From contig CM022302.1 in NCBI GenBank assembly GCA_011799875.1, forward strand, positions 202,040,086 to 202,104,085: a DNA stretch of 64,000 nucleotides, written 5' to 3'. A program made the position numbers and the translations under genes. Below, in pieces: positions 11,085 through 22,616 of this stretch. Source of the DNA: Thinopyrum elongatum. Taxonomy: Eukaryota; Streptophyta; Magnoliopsida; Poales; Poaceae. The notes beneath the pieces are model-generated. The model was given only the letters and a program-made list of their open reading frames with translations, made no database searches and was not told where the DNA came from. Every line of letters begins with the position of its first letter. Within the stretch, counting starts at the first letter, position 1.

Positions 11085-11319
11085 CCACGATTTTTTACGT
11101 CATGGATGGACCAAAGAATGTCATGCAGGTGCGTCTCCGGCTCGCCCAGGATGAAAAGCCCAATTTATGTCATGATTTTTTGTCATAGAAGTAGGAGCCC
11201 ACCACATCTATGATGATACGTGTTTTTGTCAAAATTATCATCATAGAAGTGTCATAAGCATGCCAGAAAAAGTTTTCGTTCGGGCCATAATGTCAGGGAC
11301 GTGTCCTTTTTTTGTAGTG
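11085..11319 (+). mobile_element. Right end of a second CACTA-like or MITE-like element
   Basis: The stretch runs from atggaccaaagaatgtcatg through repeated tgtcat / catagaagtgtcat lines and ends cctttttttgtagtg at 11319, whose complement begins CACTACAAAAAAAGG. That is the terminus of a common grass repeat. The left end was not found, so it is truncated or its left part is unrecognised. Confidence 0.6.
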
Positions 11320-11486
11320 TAGGTAAACTGTACAACTGATGTGCAATAAAAACAACTGTCAAAGAAAGACATTGGGGGCCTCTCACTTCGAACGGAAGGA
11401 TGTATAGTGGGTGCAATGGAATGTGTATGTGCATTGATTCACCCAGTACCTTCCGATGCGGATTCCCTCTTAATAGTACGGGTTTC
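11320..11486. other. Host or older-repeat sequence left of the solo LTR
   Basis: No gene. It continues at 12954 across the solo LTR once one copy of gtttc is removed. Confidence 0.5.
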
Positions 11487-12948
11487 TGATGTCTACTACA
11501 TAACTTGTTCTTGTAGACTCATGTTGGGCCTCCAAGCGCAGAGTTTTGTAGGACAGTAGCAAATTTCCCTCAAGTGGATGACCTAAGGTTTATCAATCCG
11601 TGGGAGGTGTAGGATGAAGATGGTCTCTCTCAAACAACCCTGCAACCAAATAATAAAAAGTCTCTTGTGTCCCCAACACACCAAATACAATGGTAAATTG
11701 TATAGGTGCACTAGTTCGGGGAAGAGATGGTGATAAAAGTGAAATATGGATGGTAGAAATATATTTTTATAATCTGAATAAATAAAAACAGCAAGGTAGC
11801 AAGTGATAAAACGGAGCACAAACGGTATTGCAATGCTTGAAAACAAGGCCTAGGGTCCATACTTTCGCTAGTGCAATCTCTCAACAATGCTAATCTAATT
11901 GGATCATATAAGAAGAAATTGTTTGTAGCTATTCTTTCCGATCGATCTATCCAAGAGTTCGTACTAAAATAACACCAAGTTATTCTTTCCGATCGATCTA
12001 TCAAGAGTTCGTACTAAAATAACACTAAGTTATTCTTTCCGATCGATCTATCAAGAGTTCGTACTAAAATAACACCAAAGAAAATTCAGATTCATAATAC
12101 TCAATCCAACACAAAGAACCTCAAAGAGTGCCCCAAGATTTCTACCGGAGAAACAAAAGACAAGAACGTGCATCAACCCCTATGCATAGATTACCCCAAT
12201 GTCACCTCGGGAATCCGCGAGTTGAGTGCAAAAACATATCTCAAGTGAATCAATATAATACCCCATTGTCACCACGGGTATTCATATGCAAGACATATAT
12301 CAAGTGGTCTCAAATCCATAAAAGTATTCAGTCCGATAAAACGAAATCTCAAAGGGAAAACTCAATTCATCACAACAAGATAGAGAGGGAGAAACACCAT
12401 ATGATCCAGCTATATTAACAAAGCCCGCGATACATCAAGATCGTGCCATCTCAAGAACACGAGAGAGAGAGAGATTAAAAGTGATGATGTCCCCCTCCGG
12501 TAGAGTGCCGGAACGGGGTCTAGATTGGTTTTTCGTGGCTACAGATGCTTGCGGCGGCGGAACATTTGATCTAGGGTTACCCCTGATGGTTTCTCTATTA
12601 ATAGGAATTTTTGGCGTTGGTTTCACGCTAAGATGGGCCTCGAGGTGAGCACAACCTACCGGGGCGCGCCTGGGCCCCTGGCGTGCCCCGGTGTCTTGTG
12701 CCCTACTCCTTCACCTTCTGGTCCTTCCACGAAGCTTCTAGTGCCTCTTTTGTTCCAAAAAAATCATCAAAAAGTTTCGTTGTATTTGGAGAACTTTTAT
12801 TTTTGCACAAAAAACAACACCACGGTAGTTCTGCTGAAAATAACGTCAGTCCGGGTTAGTTCCATGCAAATCATACCAAAACCATATAAAATTGTTATAA
12901 ACATGGCATGAATACTTCATAAATTATAGATACGTTGGAGACGTATCG
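11487..12948. mobile_element. Solo LTR, 1462 bp, with 5-bp target duplication GTTTC
   Basis: It begins tgatgtctactacataac and ends ggagacgtatcg. It is flanked by gtttc at 11482-11486 and 12949-12953. The usual terminal CA is CG here. Inside is the GC-rich palindrome-like zone (12655-12700, with gcgcgcctgggcccctgg) and the block aacttttatttttgc seen in the other gypsy LTRs of this window. No internal domain, primer site or second LTR adjoins it, so recombination between two LTRs has removed the rest. A threefold repeat of about 46 bp (ttattctttccgatcgatct) lies at 11926-12075. Confidence 0.9.
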
Positions 12949-12953
12949 GTTTC

Positions 12954-13810
12954 CTACGACCAAAGAAATAAAACACATTTGAAACATCATCACCATCTTG
13001 CACCAGACAAAGTGTACCCATAGGTACAACGAGCTGATATACAAACGGCTTTTAACCCCTTTCCGCGATGGCATTTTAAACCGTTGCCTGGTCAGTGTGT
13101 GCGATAGGGGGGTCCTTCCCACATGACCCAGAAACCGTCAAGGATTGGGAGCCATGATGTAGACGCGTTGCCAAATGTAATCATACACGATGCAACAACA
13201 TATCGCACACACCACATTCTGGCACACGTGTGGGATTGGTGATCAAACGTTTCTAATGACGCAGTGAAACCAAACAGTCTTTCGTACTGAACTGTTTGCG
13301 AAACAGTATCTAAGGCACACGGGCCATCATAGAAATTGTGTGCGATATGTGCCCCTTCGCGCACGAGTATCCTGCGGAAATCGTCTGCCATGCATGACAC
13401 CATTGCACATGTTTTGAGAACAATTACCGTGTGCGATAAAGTGCTATCACAAATGGTTCAAGAGCCCCTTCGCACACATACAAGTGCTGCAGATCATCCG
13501 TGATTTGTTGTGTATCACCGATGGTTGAGGTATGAGTGATGTGTCCTTCCCATTCGGGATCGCACACGTTTCCTAAAAGATTTACGAGTGGGATTGCATT
13601 TTGCATTGGGCACGGTTTACTATAAGCTCTTGTGTGCGATAATGTGCTATCACAAACAGTTCGGAAGCCCCTACGCACACGTAGAAGTGCTGCAAATCGT
13701 CTGCGATCTGTTGTGTATCACCGACGGTTCCGCTACGATTGACGTATGCTTTCTGTTGTGGATCACACACACTCATTTAGTTGAACCGTGTGCGCATCAA
13801 TGGCCAGGTT
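12954..13810. repeat. CACTA-like subterminal repeat zone
   Basis: From about 13085, blocks such as gtgtgcgata and atcgcacac recur. Two long copies start at gtgctatcacaaa (13441 and 13644), a period of about 203 bp, each followed by cgcacac, then gtgctgca, then gttgtgtatcaccga. No credible gene. It likely belongs to the same decayed element as the minus-strand peptidase gene to its right. Confidence 0.6.
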
Positions 13811-14056
13811 AAAGAAAAAATATCGCATTTGAATCGGCATGCAAAAAGCAAATTCGCCACAATATGCAATTGAACAAATAGTGTCCATATGAAGAACATT
13901 CATCAGAATTTGCAACAATTGCAATAGAACAAATGGTAGCTAAATTCCAGTGATTTGTCGACATATATATGCAGTACATAATTAATCATAGTGTACAAAA
14001 TATGAAGACCCCATCACATGGAAAACAATGGATCCATGTGTATATGTTTAACGGCT

Positions 14057-16111
14057 AACTCTTACTCATTGTTTCAGGAGAATGCATGCTGAAATCTTCA
14101 TTATCACCAGTGGGCTTGATGCAGTGATTCAGGAAGAAGTTGTTGATAAATCTCCTAAACATCAGCAATTCACCTGCGGGGCGCAGTTCAGGGGTCCTCG
14201 GTTCAATGATGAGCTGCAGGATTTTTAAGATCAGAATGTGCCATATGAGTGGAGTAGAACATATTAATTAAGATAGACTTACTAGTACTAATTCGTGAGC
14301 ATCTTCACAACTATCAGCAGATTTGCAGATGGAGGTCATGTGTCTGCAAACATAGCAAAGGTTGGTCCCTGCTTGTTGCTGAGGATACTAAAAAAATTTA
14401 TACAGACTTAGTCATGTATTTGCCCTGTTAGGAACAACCTAACTCGTGTTAGATGTATTTTTTTCTTTGGATAGAAATAGAAAGAGATTTATTTAGAAAC
14501 TTGAACGTTTGAATAGTGTAAGAAAAGGTATTTGCAAACTATTGGATGCATTTTCCGAAAATAACTGATTTTGGTGTCTTACCGGAGAAACGATCTCCTG
14601 CTGCAGAGGTAGTTCCCTCTTGAATAGGTTCCCTGGTTTAGTTTTCCACAGTGCCAACACACTGCAAATGAAGATGAATTTTCACATACTCAATTCTTGA
14701 ACCAGATATGAATGTAAATTAATTTCAACATCATAGAATTCAATACCTATCCATGATTTGCTGAAGATGTGTCAGATCATCGGGCTTTATTGACTCTCTG
14801 AGAGAATCCAGGTAGTAAACTATGTTCTTGTTTGGAACAATGAATACCAAGATCTAGTGATTGCTACAGATTAACAAAACCATGAACTTACGAACTATGT
14901 CGAAATCTAAAAGAAAATCAGTGTATGCGTGGTTGTTTATTTGACTTACCCTTCATGATATGGCAAGAGAAATAAGTCTGCATGGGACGTGTTTTTGAAG
15001 ATATGGGCAACCTTTTTAATGGCCCACTACCGTTCATCCTTAGCACGTAATACTGTGCCATTTGCTAATGTCGGATCTATGAAATACACACTCTGCTTTT
15101 TCTTCTCTGTGCGATCAATCCCCTGAGAGGAATAAAATACAGTTAGCTATTTATCATTTAGAGCCTTGTATGGAGAAGTTGATCAGAGTTTGTTAAGTAC
15201 TTACAAAATCAGGCATCTAACAAGAGTGGCATCAAGCACGTTGAAGTTGAAGAAGAGATGTAAGTCCTCGAAACCCACAGTGATGGAACCCGGATCATGA
15301 CGGAAATGATCTCTGTTGTAGTGGACTAGTAGAACATGATGACCTGCTGACATTTGATCCATGCAATGTTTATGTAACGCACGACAATTGGAACTGCACT
15401 CGTCAAAGTATTCGCCAACAAGAAATGGCTGGCCATGGACGTAATTGTGTGCTTCAAGTACGCCTGCTTTATTTTTAGCAAGCATCACATTGAGTTCTGC
15501 ATCATCCATGTTGTCATAAACAAAATTACTCTCTGATTCAATAAACTTGCTGGTAATTTGGTTCTGGGCGATGAGTGCCTTAAGTAAGAGGTTATCGTTC
15601 TCATTCCCCCTCAGTCTCGGGGCCCGCCTCCTCACGGGTGCAGCCTTTTTGACCGCTTCCTTCTTGGTACTTGTAGCACTTCTGGTGCAAGGTCTAGATG
15701 GTTGAAAGGCGGACTGCCGAGCAGACGGTGAAGCTATGATGGACTGCTAAGCAGACGGTTTAGCTGCGTCGGACTGTTGAGCTGGCGGTGCTGCTGTGAT
15801 AGACTGTTGGGCTGTAGGAGCAGAGGCATTGGACTGTTGGCCAGGTGTTGAAGCTATGTCGACTTTCTGCGCAGGTGGTGCTAACTTGTCGGTGTGCAGA
15901 TGGGGCTGTACCAACGCGTTGGTTTGCTGAGCAGGTAGTGTAGACGCATTGGTATGCTGATCACGCGTCTGCGGACTGACGAACTGATGAGCAGTCGGTT
16001 CTGGACCTACATACAGCTTAGCAGACGGTTCCAAAGCATCGGACTACCTCACAGTCCGTTCCACCAGGTTGGTGTGCTGAAAATGTGCTGCCACTGAGTC
16101 TCTGCTACTTG
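14057..16111 (-). pseudogene. ULP1-like cysteine peptidase gene of a CACTA-type element, decayed and truncated
   Basis: Reading on the minus strand: a Gln/Pro/Ala-rich spacer (about 16034-15660), a basic segment (KKEAVKKAAPVRRRAPRL), a domain ending VLDATLVRC (15635-15201), an exon with YFIDPTLANGTVLR (about 15125-14945), an exon with VFIVPNKNIVYYLDSLRES (about 14860-14757), an exon with LWKTKPGNLFKREL, an exon with AGTNLCYVCRHM (about 14400-14280) and a last exon ending at 14057. The YLDSL aspartate and the NLCYVC cysteine match the ULP1 order His-Asp-Cys. The codon after the expected catalytic His is TAG (14854-14856) where family members have Trp. A second in-frame TAG lies at 15747-15749. 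The 5' end is cut off by LTR element X at 16112. Such peptidase genes are known passengers of grass CACTA elements. Confidence 0.75.
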
Positions 16112-17463
16112 TGATCTGCGTTGGGATTTCCCCGAAGAGGAGAGGATGATGCAGTACCATAGAGACAAGTATTTCCCTCAGTTAAGAACTGAGGTTATCA
16201 ATCGAGTAGGAGAACCAAGCAACAACTCGTTAGCAGCACCTGCACACAAACAACAAATCCTTGCAACCCAACGCGAACAAGGGGTTGTCAATCCTTGGCA
16301 GTTACGAGCAAGATTAAATTATATAGTTTTTGATAGATAGATCGGAAAAAATACAAAATAAAATAAAAATGCAGCGAGGTATTTTGGTTTTAATTTATGA
16401 TACAAGATAGACCACGGGGGCCATAGTTTTCACTAGAGGCTTCTCTCTTGAAAATAGCATACGGTGGGTAAACAAATTACTATTGGGCAATTGATAGAAA
16501 AACAAATAATTATGACAATATCCAAGGCAATGATCATACATAGGCATCACGTCCGAGAAAAGTAGACCGACTCCTGCCTGCATCTACTACTCTTACTCCA
16601 CACATCGACTGCTATCCAGCACGCATCCAGTGTATTAAGTTCATGGAAAACGGAGTAACGCCTTAAGCAAGATGACATGATGTAGACAAGATAAACTCAC
16701 ATATGAATAAACCATATCTTTTTATCCTTAATAGCAACAATACAGTACGTGTCATGTCCCTTTCTGTCACTGGGATTGAGCACCACAAGATCAAACCCAT
16801 TACAAAGCACCTCTCCAATTGCAAGAAAAATCAATTTAGTTGCCCAAACCAAATCAATAGATCGGAGAGAAATACGAAGCTATCGTAATCATGCATAAAA
16901 GAGTTCAGAGAAAACTCAAATAATATTCATGGATAGATCTGATCATAAACTCACAATTCATCGGATCCCAACAAACACACCGCATAAAGTGATTACATCA
17001 AATAGAACTCCAAGACCATCGAGGAGAACATTGTATTAAAGATCAAATAGAGAGTTAGCTACTAACGATGGACCGGTAGGTCTGTGGTAAACTACCCACG
17101 CATCATCGGAGAGGTAGCAAGGATGATGTAGAGCCCCTCCGTGATCGTTTCCCCCTTCGGCAGAGTGCCGAAAAAGGCCTCCAGATGGGATCTCGTGGTT
17201 CTGGAACTTGCGGTGGCGGAAAAAGTATTTCCTGGACTCCTCTGTTGGTTTCATTATTTTAGAGAATTTATAGAGGCTGAGTTAGGTCAAACGGAGCCAC
17301 GTGGGCCGCACAAGCCACCAGGGCATGCCCCACCCTCTGGGCGTGCCCCGGTGCCTCGTGGGCCACTGCTCCATCTTCTCGTCCCCTCCCGAAGCTTCCA
17401 GGGTCTCTTATTGCCAGAAAAAAATCTCCAAAAAGTTTCATGGCATTCGGACTTCGTTTGGTA
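16112..17463 (-). mobile_element. Element X: LTR, left part (interrupted by CACTA element H)
   Basis: Begins tgatctgcgttgggatttcc and runs to the CACTA insertion at 17464. The LTR resumes at 37596 and ends gagatgtatca at 37747. In the element's own sense it lies on the minus strand, because the purine-rich primer site for plus-strand synthesis follows at 37748 when read in reverse. It holds the GC-rich zone ccaccagggcatgcccc / gggcgtgccccggtgcc at 17318-17358. Removing H with one GTA copy gives continuous LTR sequence. A second, truncated copy of this LTR in the opposite orientation is at 55137-56366. The insertion site is the peptidase pseudogene. Confidence 0.85.
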
Positions 17464-17499
17464 CACTGCATGAATCAGAGAATTTGCCATGAGTCCACT

Positions 17500-17830
17500 C
17501 TATGTCGTCTGCTAGCGGATGGCACAAATGGTTTTTGCCGTCCGTTTCCAAAAAGCAGATGGCAAAGAAAGGCCTCATGGCAAAGATAGTTTTTGCCGTT
17601 AGTCCACTCTTTGCCGTCGGTTAGCAGACGACAGAGAGGCTAAAAAGTAGACAGCAAAGCAAAGCGGGCGACAAATAGCCAGATAGCAGACATCAAAGAA
17701 TGGACATGGGCCCCACAGGGGCGTGGTGCTGGCTATGTCAAATGGACGTTCCATATGCCGTTAGTCCGTTCTTTGCCGTCTGCTAGCAGATGGCAAAGAG
17801 CCTAAAAAGCAGACAGCAAAGTTGTTTTAA
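17500..17830. repeat. Left subterminal repeats of CACTA element H
   Basis: Copies in both orientations of a line like ttgccgtctgctagcagatg and ggcaaag. They match the repeats at the right end. In CACTA elements such repeats are the binding sites of the element-encoded protein. Confidence 0.85.
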
Positions 17831-18158
17831 AAAAAATGATAACCCTTCGGCCATCTCCGCTCTATCGCCATTTCCTCCCCCGCGTGCCCCCGCAGCCATC
17901 TGCTCTGCCCTCACGCTGCCGCCGCTGCCCGTGCCCGCCTCCCCTGCCCTCGCGCGACCCGCCGCCCCGGCCGCGCCCGTCGCTACCGCAGCCCCACCAT
18001 CCGCGGCCCCGCCGCCCCCGACGACCCCGACGCCCTCCTCCGGTGAGTTCTCTTTTTTGCATTTAATTGCTACTGTTAGGTTAGTGCTAGGTTAGTCCTA
18101 ACTAGGTTAGTGCTAGGTTAGAAAAGAAAATAGTTTATCATATTTTAGGTTACTCCTA

Positions 18159-19350
18159 ATTAGAAGAAGAAGATAAAAAAAGAAGAAAAGAAGAATAAGT
18201 AGAAGAAGAGGAAAAAGGAAAAGAAGGAAGAAGAAGAAGAAGAAGAAGCAAGAAGAAGACAGCCAGAAGAACCAGAGAAGAAGAAGAGACACAGCAACGA
18301 CGACAGAAGATAGAAGACGAAAAGAAGAAGAAAGAAAGAAAGAAGACCCAGCAAGAAGGAAAAGCAAGAGAAGAAGAAGAAGAGGCGGGGGGGGGGCAAA
18401 AAGAGAAGAAGAAGAAAGAATTAAAGAACAAGACCCCAAGACCAAACTAAGAAAAGCAAGAGAAAGAAGAAAGAAGAAGAAGAACAATAAAGCGGCAAGA
18501 ACAAAGAGCAAGAACGAAGAAGTACAAGCCCCTCACACAGAAGAAGGAAGACTAGAAGCAAGAGAAGAAGAAAAGAAGAAGAAGAACAGAAAGAAGAAAC
18601 TAGGACAAGAAGAATAGAAGTAAGATGAATAAAGAAACGAAGAACCCAGCAGGAAGAAGATAGGAGAAGAAGAGGAAAAGAAAGAAGGTAAGAAAGAAGC
18701 AAGAGAAGAAAAGAAGGAGAAGCAAGAAGGAGAAGAAGAAGAGAACGAAGAAGAAGAAAGAACAGAAAGAAGGAGAAGAAGAAAGAAGAAGAAGAAGAAG
18801 AGAAAAGAGAAGAGAGAAGAAGAAGAAGAGAAAAGAAGAAAAGAAGAAGAAGAAGAAGAGAAGAGAAGAAAAGAAGAAGAAGAAGAAAGAAGAAGAAGAA
18901 GAAGAAAGAAAGAAGAAAGAAGAAAGAGAAGAAGAAGAAGAAGAGGAAGAAGAGAAGAAGAAGAAGAAGGAAGAAGAAGAAAGAAGAAGAAGAAAGAAGA
19001 AGAAGAAGAAGAAGAAGAAGAAGAAGAAGAAGAAGAAGAGGAGGAGGAGGAGGAGGAGGAGGAGGAGAAGAGGAAGACGAAGAAGAAGAAAAAGAGGAGC
19101 AGAGGAGAAGAAGAGGAGGAGAAGAAGAAGAGGATAAACAGGAGAAGATGAGAAGAAGAATAAAAAGAGGAGAAGAAGAAGATGATGATGAAAAAGAAAA
19201 GAAAAGAAGAATAAGTAGAAGAAGAGGAAAAAGGAAAAGAAGGAAGAAGAAGAAGAAGAAGAAGAAGAAAAACAGGAGAAGAAGAGAAGGAAAAGGAGAA
19301 GAAGAAGAGGAGGAGAACAAGAAGAAATAGAGGAGAAGAAGAATAAAAGA
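18159..19350. repeat. Purine tract, mainly GAA/GAAA, about 1.2 kb
   Basis: Nearly all A and G on the + strand, with a few interruptions. It is not a pure microsatellite: a complex 60-70-bp string (starting gaaaagaagaataagtag) occurs at about 18187 and again at about 19205. The long Ser/Leu/Phe-rich frames on the minus strand are a product of this tract and not genes. It lies between the CACTA leader and the transposase start. Confidence 0.95.
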
Positions 19351-20063
19351 GAAGTGGAAAAGTACTTATATAGAGAGAGATTTTTTATCGGGATTAAATA
19401 TTCATGTTGATCAGGTGGATTTAAATGTGCAGTTGTTTCGTCGCTGCGAGGGTCTGGTGTTCGACGACCTCCCCGTTCGTTCGTCGAGCTCCCCAGCGTT
19501 CGTGGGTGAGCAAAAATGACATCTCCCCCTCCCCCCTCATTTGCTCTATTCCGGTCTTCGTGTCGATGATACTTGCTAGCTATAGGTAGATTCAATCATC
19601 AGTATGCGTGATCAGTATGCGTCTCCCGTTTGAAAGGGTTACAGTTATAAATATGCATGCATTTATATATTTATAACCGTGATTCTTTTGAATTGTCCAA
19701 TGTTATCCATGGACAACCCGAGTATGTGTAGATTGGGTTCGTTTTCCCATGCTCTACTCCGGATCCGATGCAGAATTTCATCAGTGACTCCCTGTTGTTC
19801 TCTAGGTACACATCCTCTATGTTTATTGCCGAGACGTGTATCAGGAGAACAGCGGGGAGGTGCTGCCAAAATTTTGCGTCGGATTCAGAGCAGAGCATGG
19901 GAAAACGAACCCAATCTACACATACAAGGGTGGGATTAGGACCTCTCTTTACCTATTAGCGAGTAGGTTGCATGGACGTAATAAAATTGACAAACTTGAT
20001 TAACTGATGAATATATATGCTGAATTATATATATATTTCTTGTGTGTTTAGTAGGTAGGCAAG
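19351..20063. other. Stretch between purine tract and transposase start of H
   Basis: No credible gene. A short inverted pair is visible: text around 19690-19760 (with gagtatgtgtagattgggttcg) is complementary to text around 19890-19925 (gggaaaacgaacccaatcta). The stretch probably holds the 5' untranslated part or an intron of the transposase gene. Confidence 0.5.
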
Positions 20064-21203
20064 ATGAGTGATCGTGCGTGGATGTACACCGATCACACTA
20101 GTCAGAAAGATATGACCAATGAATGGTTAACAAAAACCAAGGGGTTTGTGAAAGCCGCATTTGCAAATGGCCAGAGAAAAACCTGGTGCCCCTATGTTAG
20201 GTGCGACAACTTTTCACAAGGAGAGATGGTGAAATGGGTAAACACCTGTTGAAGTGGGGTTTTATGCCTAATTATACAGTGTGGACATTCCATGGTGAGT
20301 CTGCCCAACGTACCAGAGCTGAGGTGGTTCAGCATCGCACCGACGAGCATGGTACCGGGATCGAAGACATGGTGCAAGAGTTTGATGATGCTCAGGATTC
20401 GGACGATGAGATGGAGGAATCTGCAAAGGCCTTCAATGAAATGTTGGAGTCTTCAAAACGTCCTCTCCATGAGCACACTGAGCTTTCTCAGCTGGATGCC
20501 ATCGCACAAGTAATGGCTCTGAAGGCTCAATTCAACTTGGGCAGAGAATGCTACGACGCAATGATGACACTATTTGGACAATTTCTACCCAAAGGCCATG
20601 TAATGCCTGCAAACCTGTACTAGTCGGACAAAATCATCTGTGTATGTAAGATGCCCTATGAGAAGATAGATGCCTATGAGAAAGGATGTGCCTTATTAGG
20701 CTTGAGTATGTGGGCTTGAACTATTGTCCCAGTCGCAAGTCTTCCAGGTATATTGTGGTAGACAATGGTATGGGTGAGAAGAAGCAGTCCAAAATCCCCG
20801 TTAATGTTCTTTGGTATATGCCAATCATACCAAGACTTCAACGTCTTTTTATGGTTGAAGAGACGGCCAGATAGATAACATGGCACAAATTGGGCAAAAG
20901 AACCGAACTAGATGCAGATGGGAATCAAGTTGGTACACACATCAGATGCTTTTGTGTGGAAGCACTTCGATGCATTAAATAAGCACCAAGCAGCAGATCC
21001 AAGGCATCCTCGAGTCTGCATCGGCACGGATGGGTTCAATCTGTTTGGTATGACAGCAAAGGAATACAGTTGTTGGCCTGTATTTGTCATTTCACTCAAT
21101 CTCCCCCCCTCCCCCCCGGACAGATTATGCAAAGAAAGAACATTTTCCTGATGTTGATAATTCCAGGGCCCAACTATCCGGGGAAGAATATGAATGTGTA
21201 CAT
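20064..21203 (+). pseudogene. CACTA transposase (tnp2 type), N-terminal half, element H
   Basis: The start ATG at 20064 opens MSDRAWMYTDHTS, the transposase-associated domain found at the N-terminus of plant CACTA transposases. Later parts match tnp2: RLEYVGLNYCP, YMPIIPRLQRLFM, DPRHPRVCIGTDGFN and IIPGPNYPGKNMNVY. Lesions include a frameshift near 20240, TAG at 20621-20623, a frame change near 20690, TAG at 20872-20874, a frame change near 20930 and one near 21110 in a C-run. LTR element A interrupts the codon series at 21203; the gene continues at 30734. The protein would cut and join element ends in the nucleus. Confidence 0.85.
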
Positions 21204-22616
21204 TGATAACCCACAAATATAGGGGATCGCAACCATTTTCGAGGGTAGAGTATTCAACCCAAATTTATTGATTCGACACAAGGGGAGCCAAAGAATATTT
21301 GCAAGTATTAGCAGCTGAGTTGTCAATTCAACCACACCTGGAGATTAATTATCTGTAGCAAAGTAATCAGTAGCAAAGTAGTATGGTAGTTTTGATAGTA
21401 GTAGCAACAGCAATAGTAACAGTAACAGCAATAGCAATGATTTTGTAGCAAGTGCAAGAGTAACAATAGCAGTTGTAACTTAGCAAGAACAATATGAGAG
21501 AAATTCGTAGGCATTGGATCGGAGAATTCGTTGGATGATATTCATCATATAACAGTCATAACCTAGGGCGATACAGCACTAGCTCCAGTTCATAAATATA
21601 ATGTAGGCATGTATTCCGTAAATAGTCATACGTGCTTATGGAAAGAACTTGCATGACATCTTTTGTCCTACCCTCCCGTGGCAGCAGGATCCTATTGGAA
21701 ACTAAGGGATATTAAGGCCTCCTTTTAATAGAGAACCGGAACAAAGTATTAACACATAGTGAATACATGAACTCCTCAAACTACGGTCATCACCGAGAAG
21801 TGTCCCAACTTTTGTCACTCCGGGGTTGCCGGATCATAACACGTAGTAGGTGACTATAACTTGCAAGATCGGATCTAAAACATAGATATAATGGTGATAA
21901 CATAAACGGTTCAGATCTGAAATCATGGCACCCGGGCCCAAAGTGACAAGCATTAAGCATGGCAAAGTCATATCAACATCAATCTTAGAACATAATGGAT
22001 GCTAGGGATCAAGCCCTAACAAAACTAACTCGATTACATGATGAATCTCATCCAACTCCTCACCGACCAGCGAGCCTACGAAGGAATTACTCACTCCCGA
22101 TGGGGAGGATCATGGAATTGGCGATGGAGAAGGGTTGGTGATGATGAAGATCAAAGATCCCCCTCTCCGGAGCCCCAAACGGACTCCAGATCTGGCCTCC
22201 CGATGAAGAACAGGAGGTGGCGGCGGCTTCGTCTTGTGAAACGTGATAATTCTTTCTCCCTAATTTTTTTCTCCAAAAATATGACTTTATAGCATCAAGG
22301 TTGGAGTCTGCGAGGCCACCAGGTGGGGACAACCCACCTGGGCGCGCCTGGAGGGGGGGCGCGCCCTGGTGGGTTGTGCCCACCCAGGTGCCCCCCTCCT
22401 GTGGTTCTTGACTCCAGAAATTCTCTTTTATTATATAAAAAATCCTCGCGAAGTTTCATTCCAATCCGAGAACTTTTATTTCTGCACAAAAACAACACCA
22501 TGGTAGTTCTGCTAAAAACAGCGCCAGTCCGGGTTAGTTTCATTCAAATCGTGCAAATTAGAGTCCAAAACAAGAGGAAAAGTGTTAGGAAAAGTAGATA
22601 TAAATGAGACGTATCA
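21204..22616 (-). repeat. Element A LTR (downstream LTR in element sense)
   Basis: Starts tgataacccacaaatatagg, ends gagacgtatca. In the first 165 bases it differs from the other LTR at four positions, so the element is fairly young. A GC-rich inverted repeat lies at about 22320-22395 (gacaacccacctgggcgcgc and its near complement). Confidence 0.93.

Noticed and set aside
13440..13780. Regular blocks that could suggest a CRISPR-like array
   Set aside because: Only two long imperfect copies about 203 bp apart, in a plant nuclear context with CACTA subterminal motifs.
18113..19595. Long minus-strand frames (about 130, 299 and 331 residues) rich in Ser, Leu and Phe
   Set aside because: They are the translation of the GAA-type purine tract. 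No domain, no start context and simple composition.
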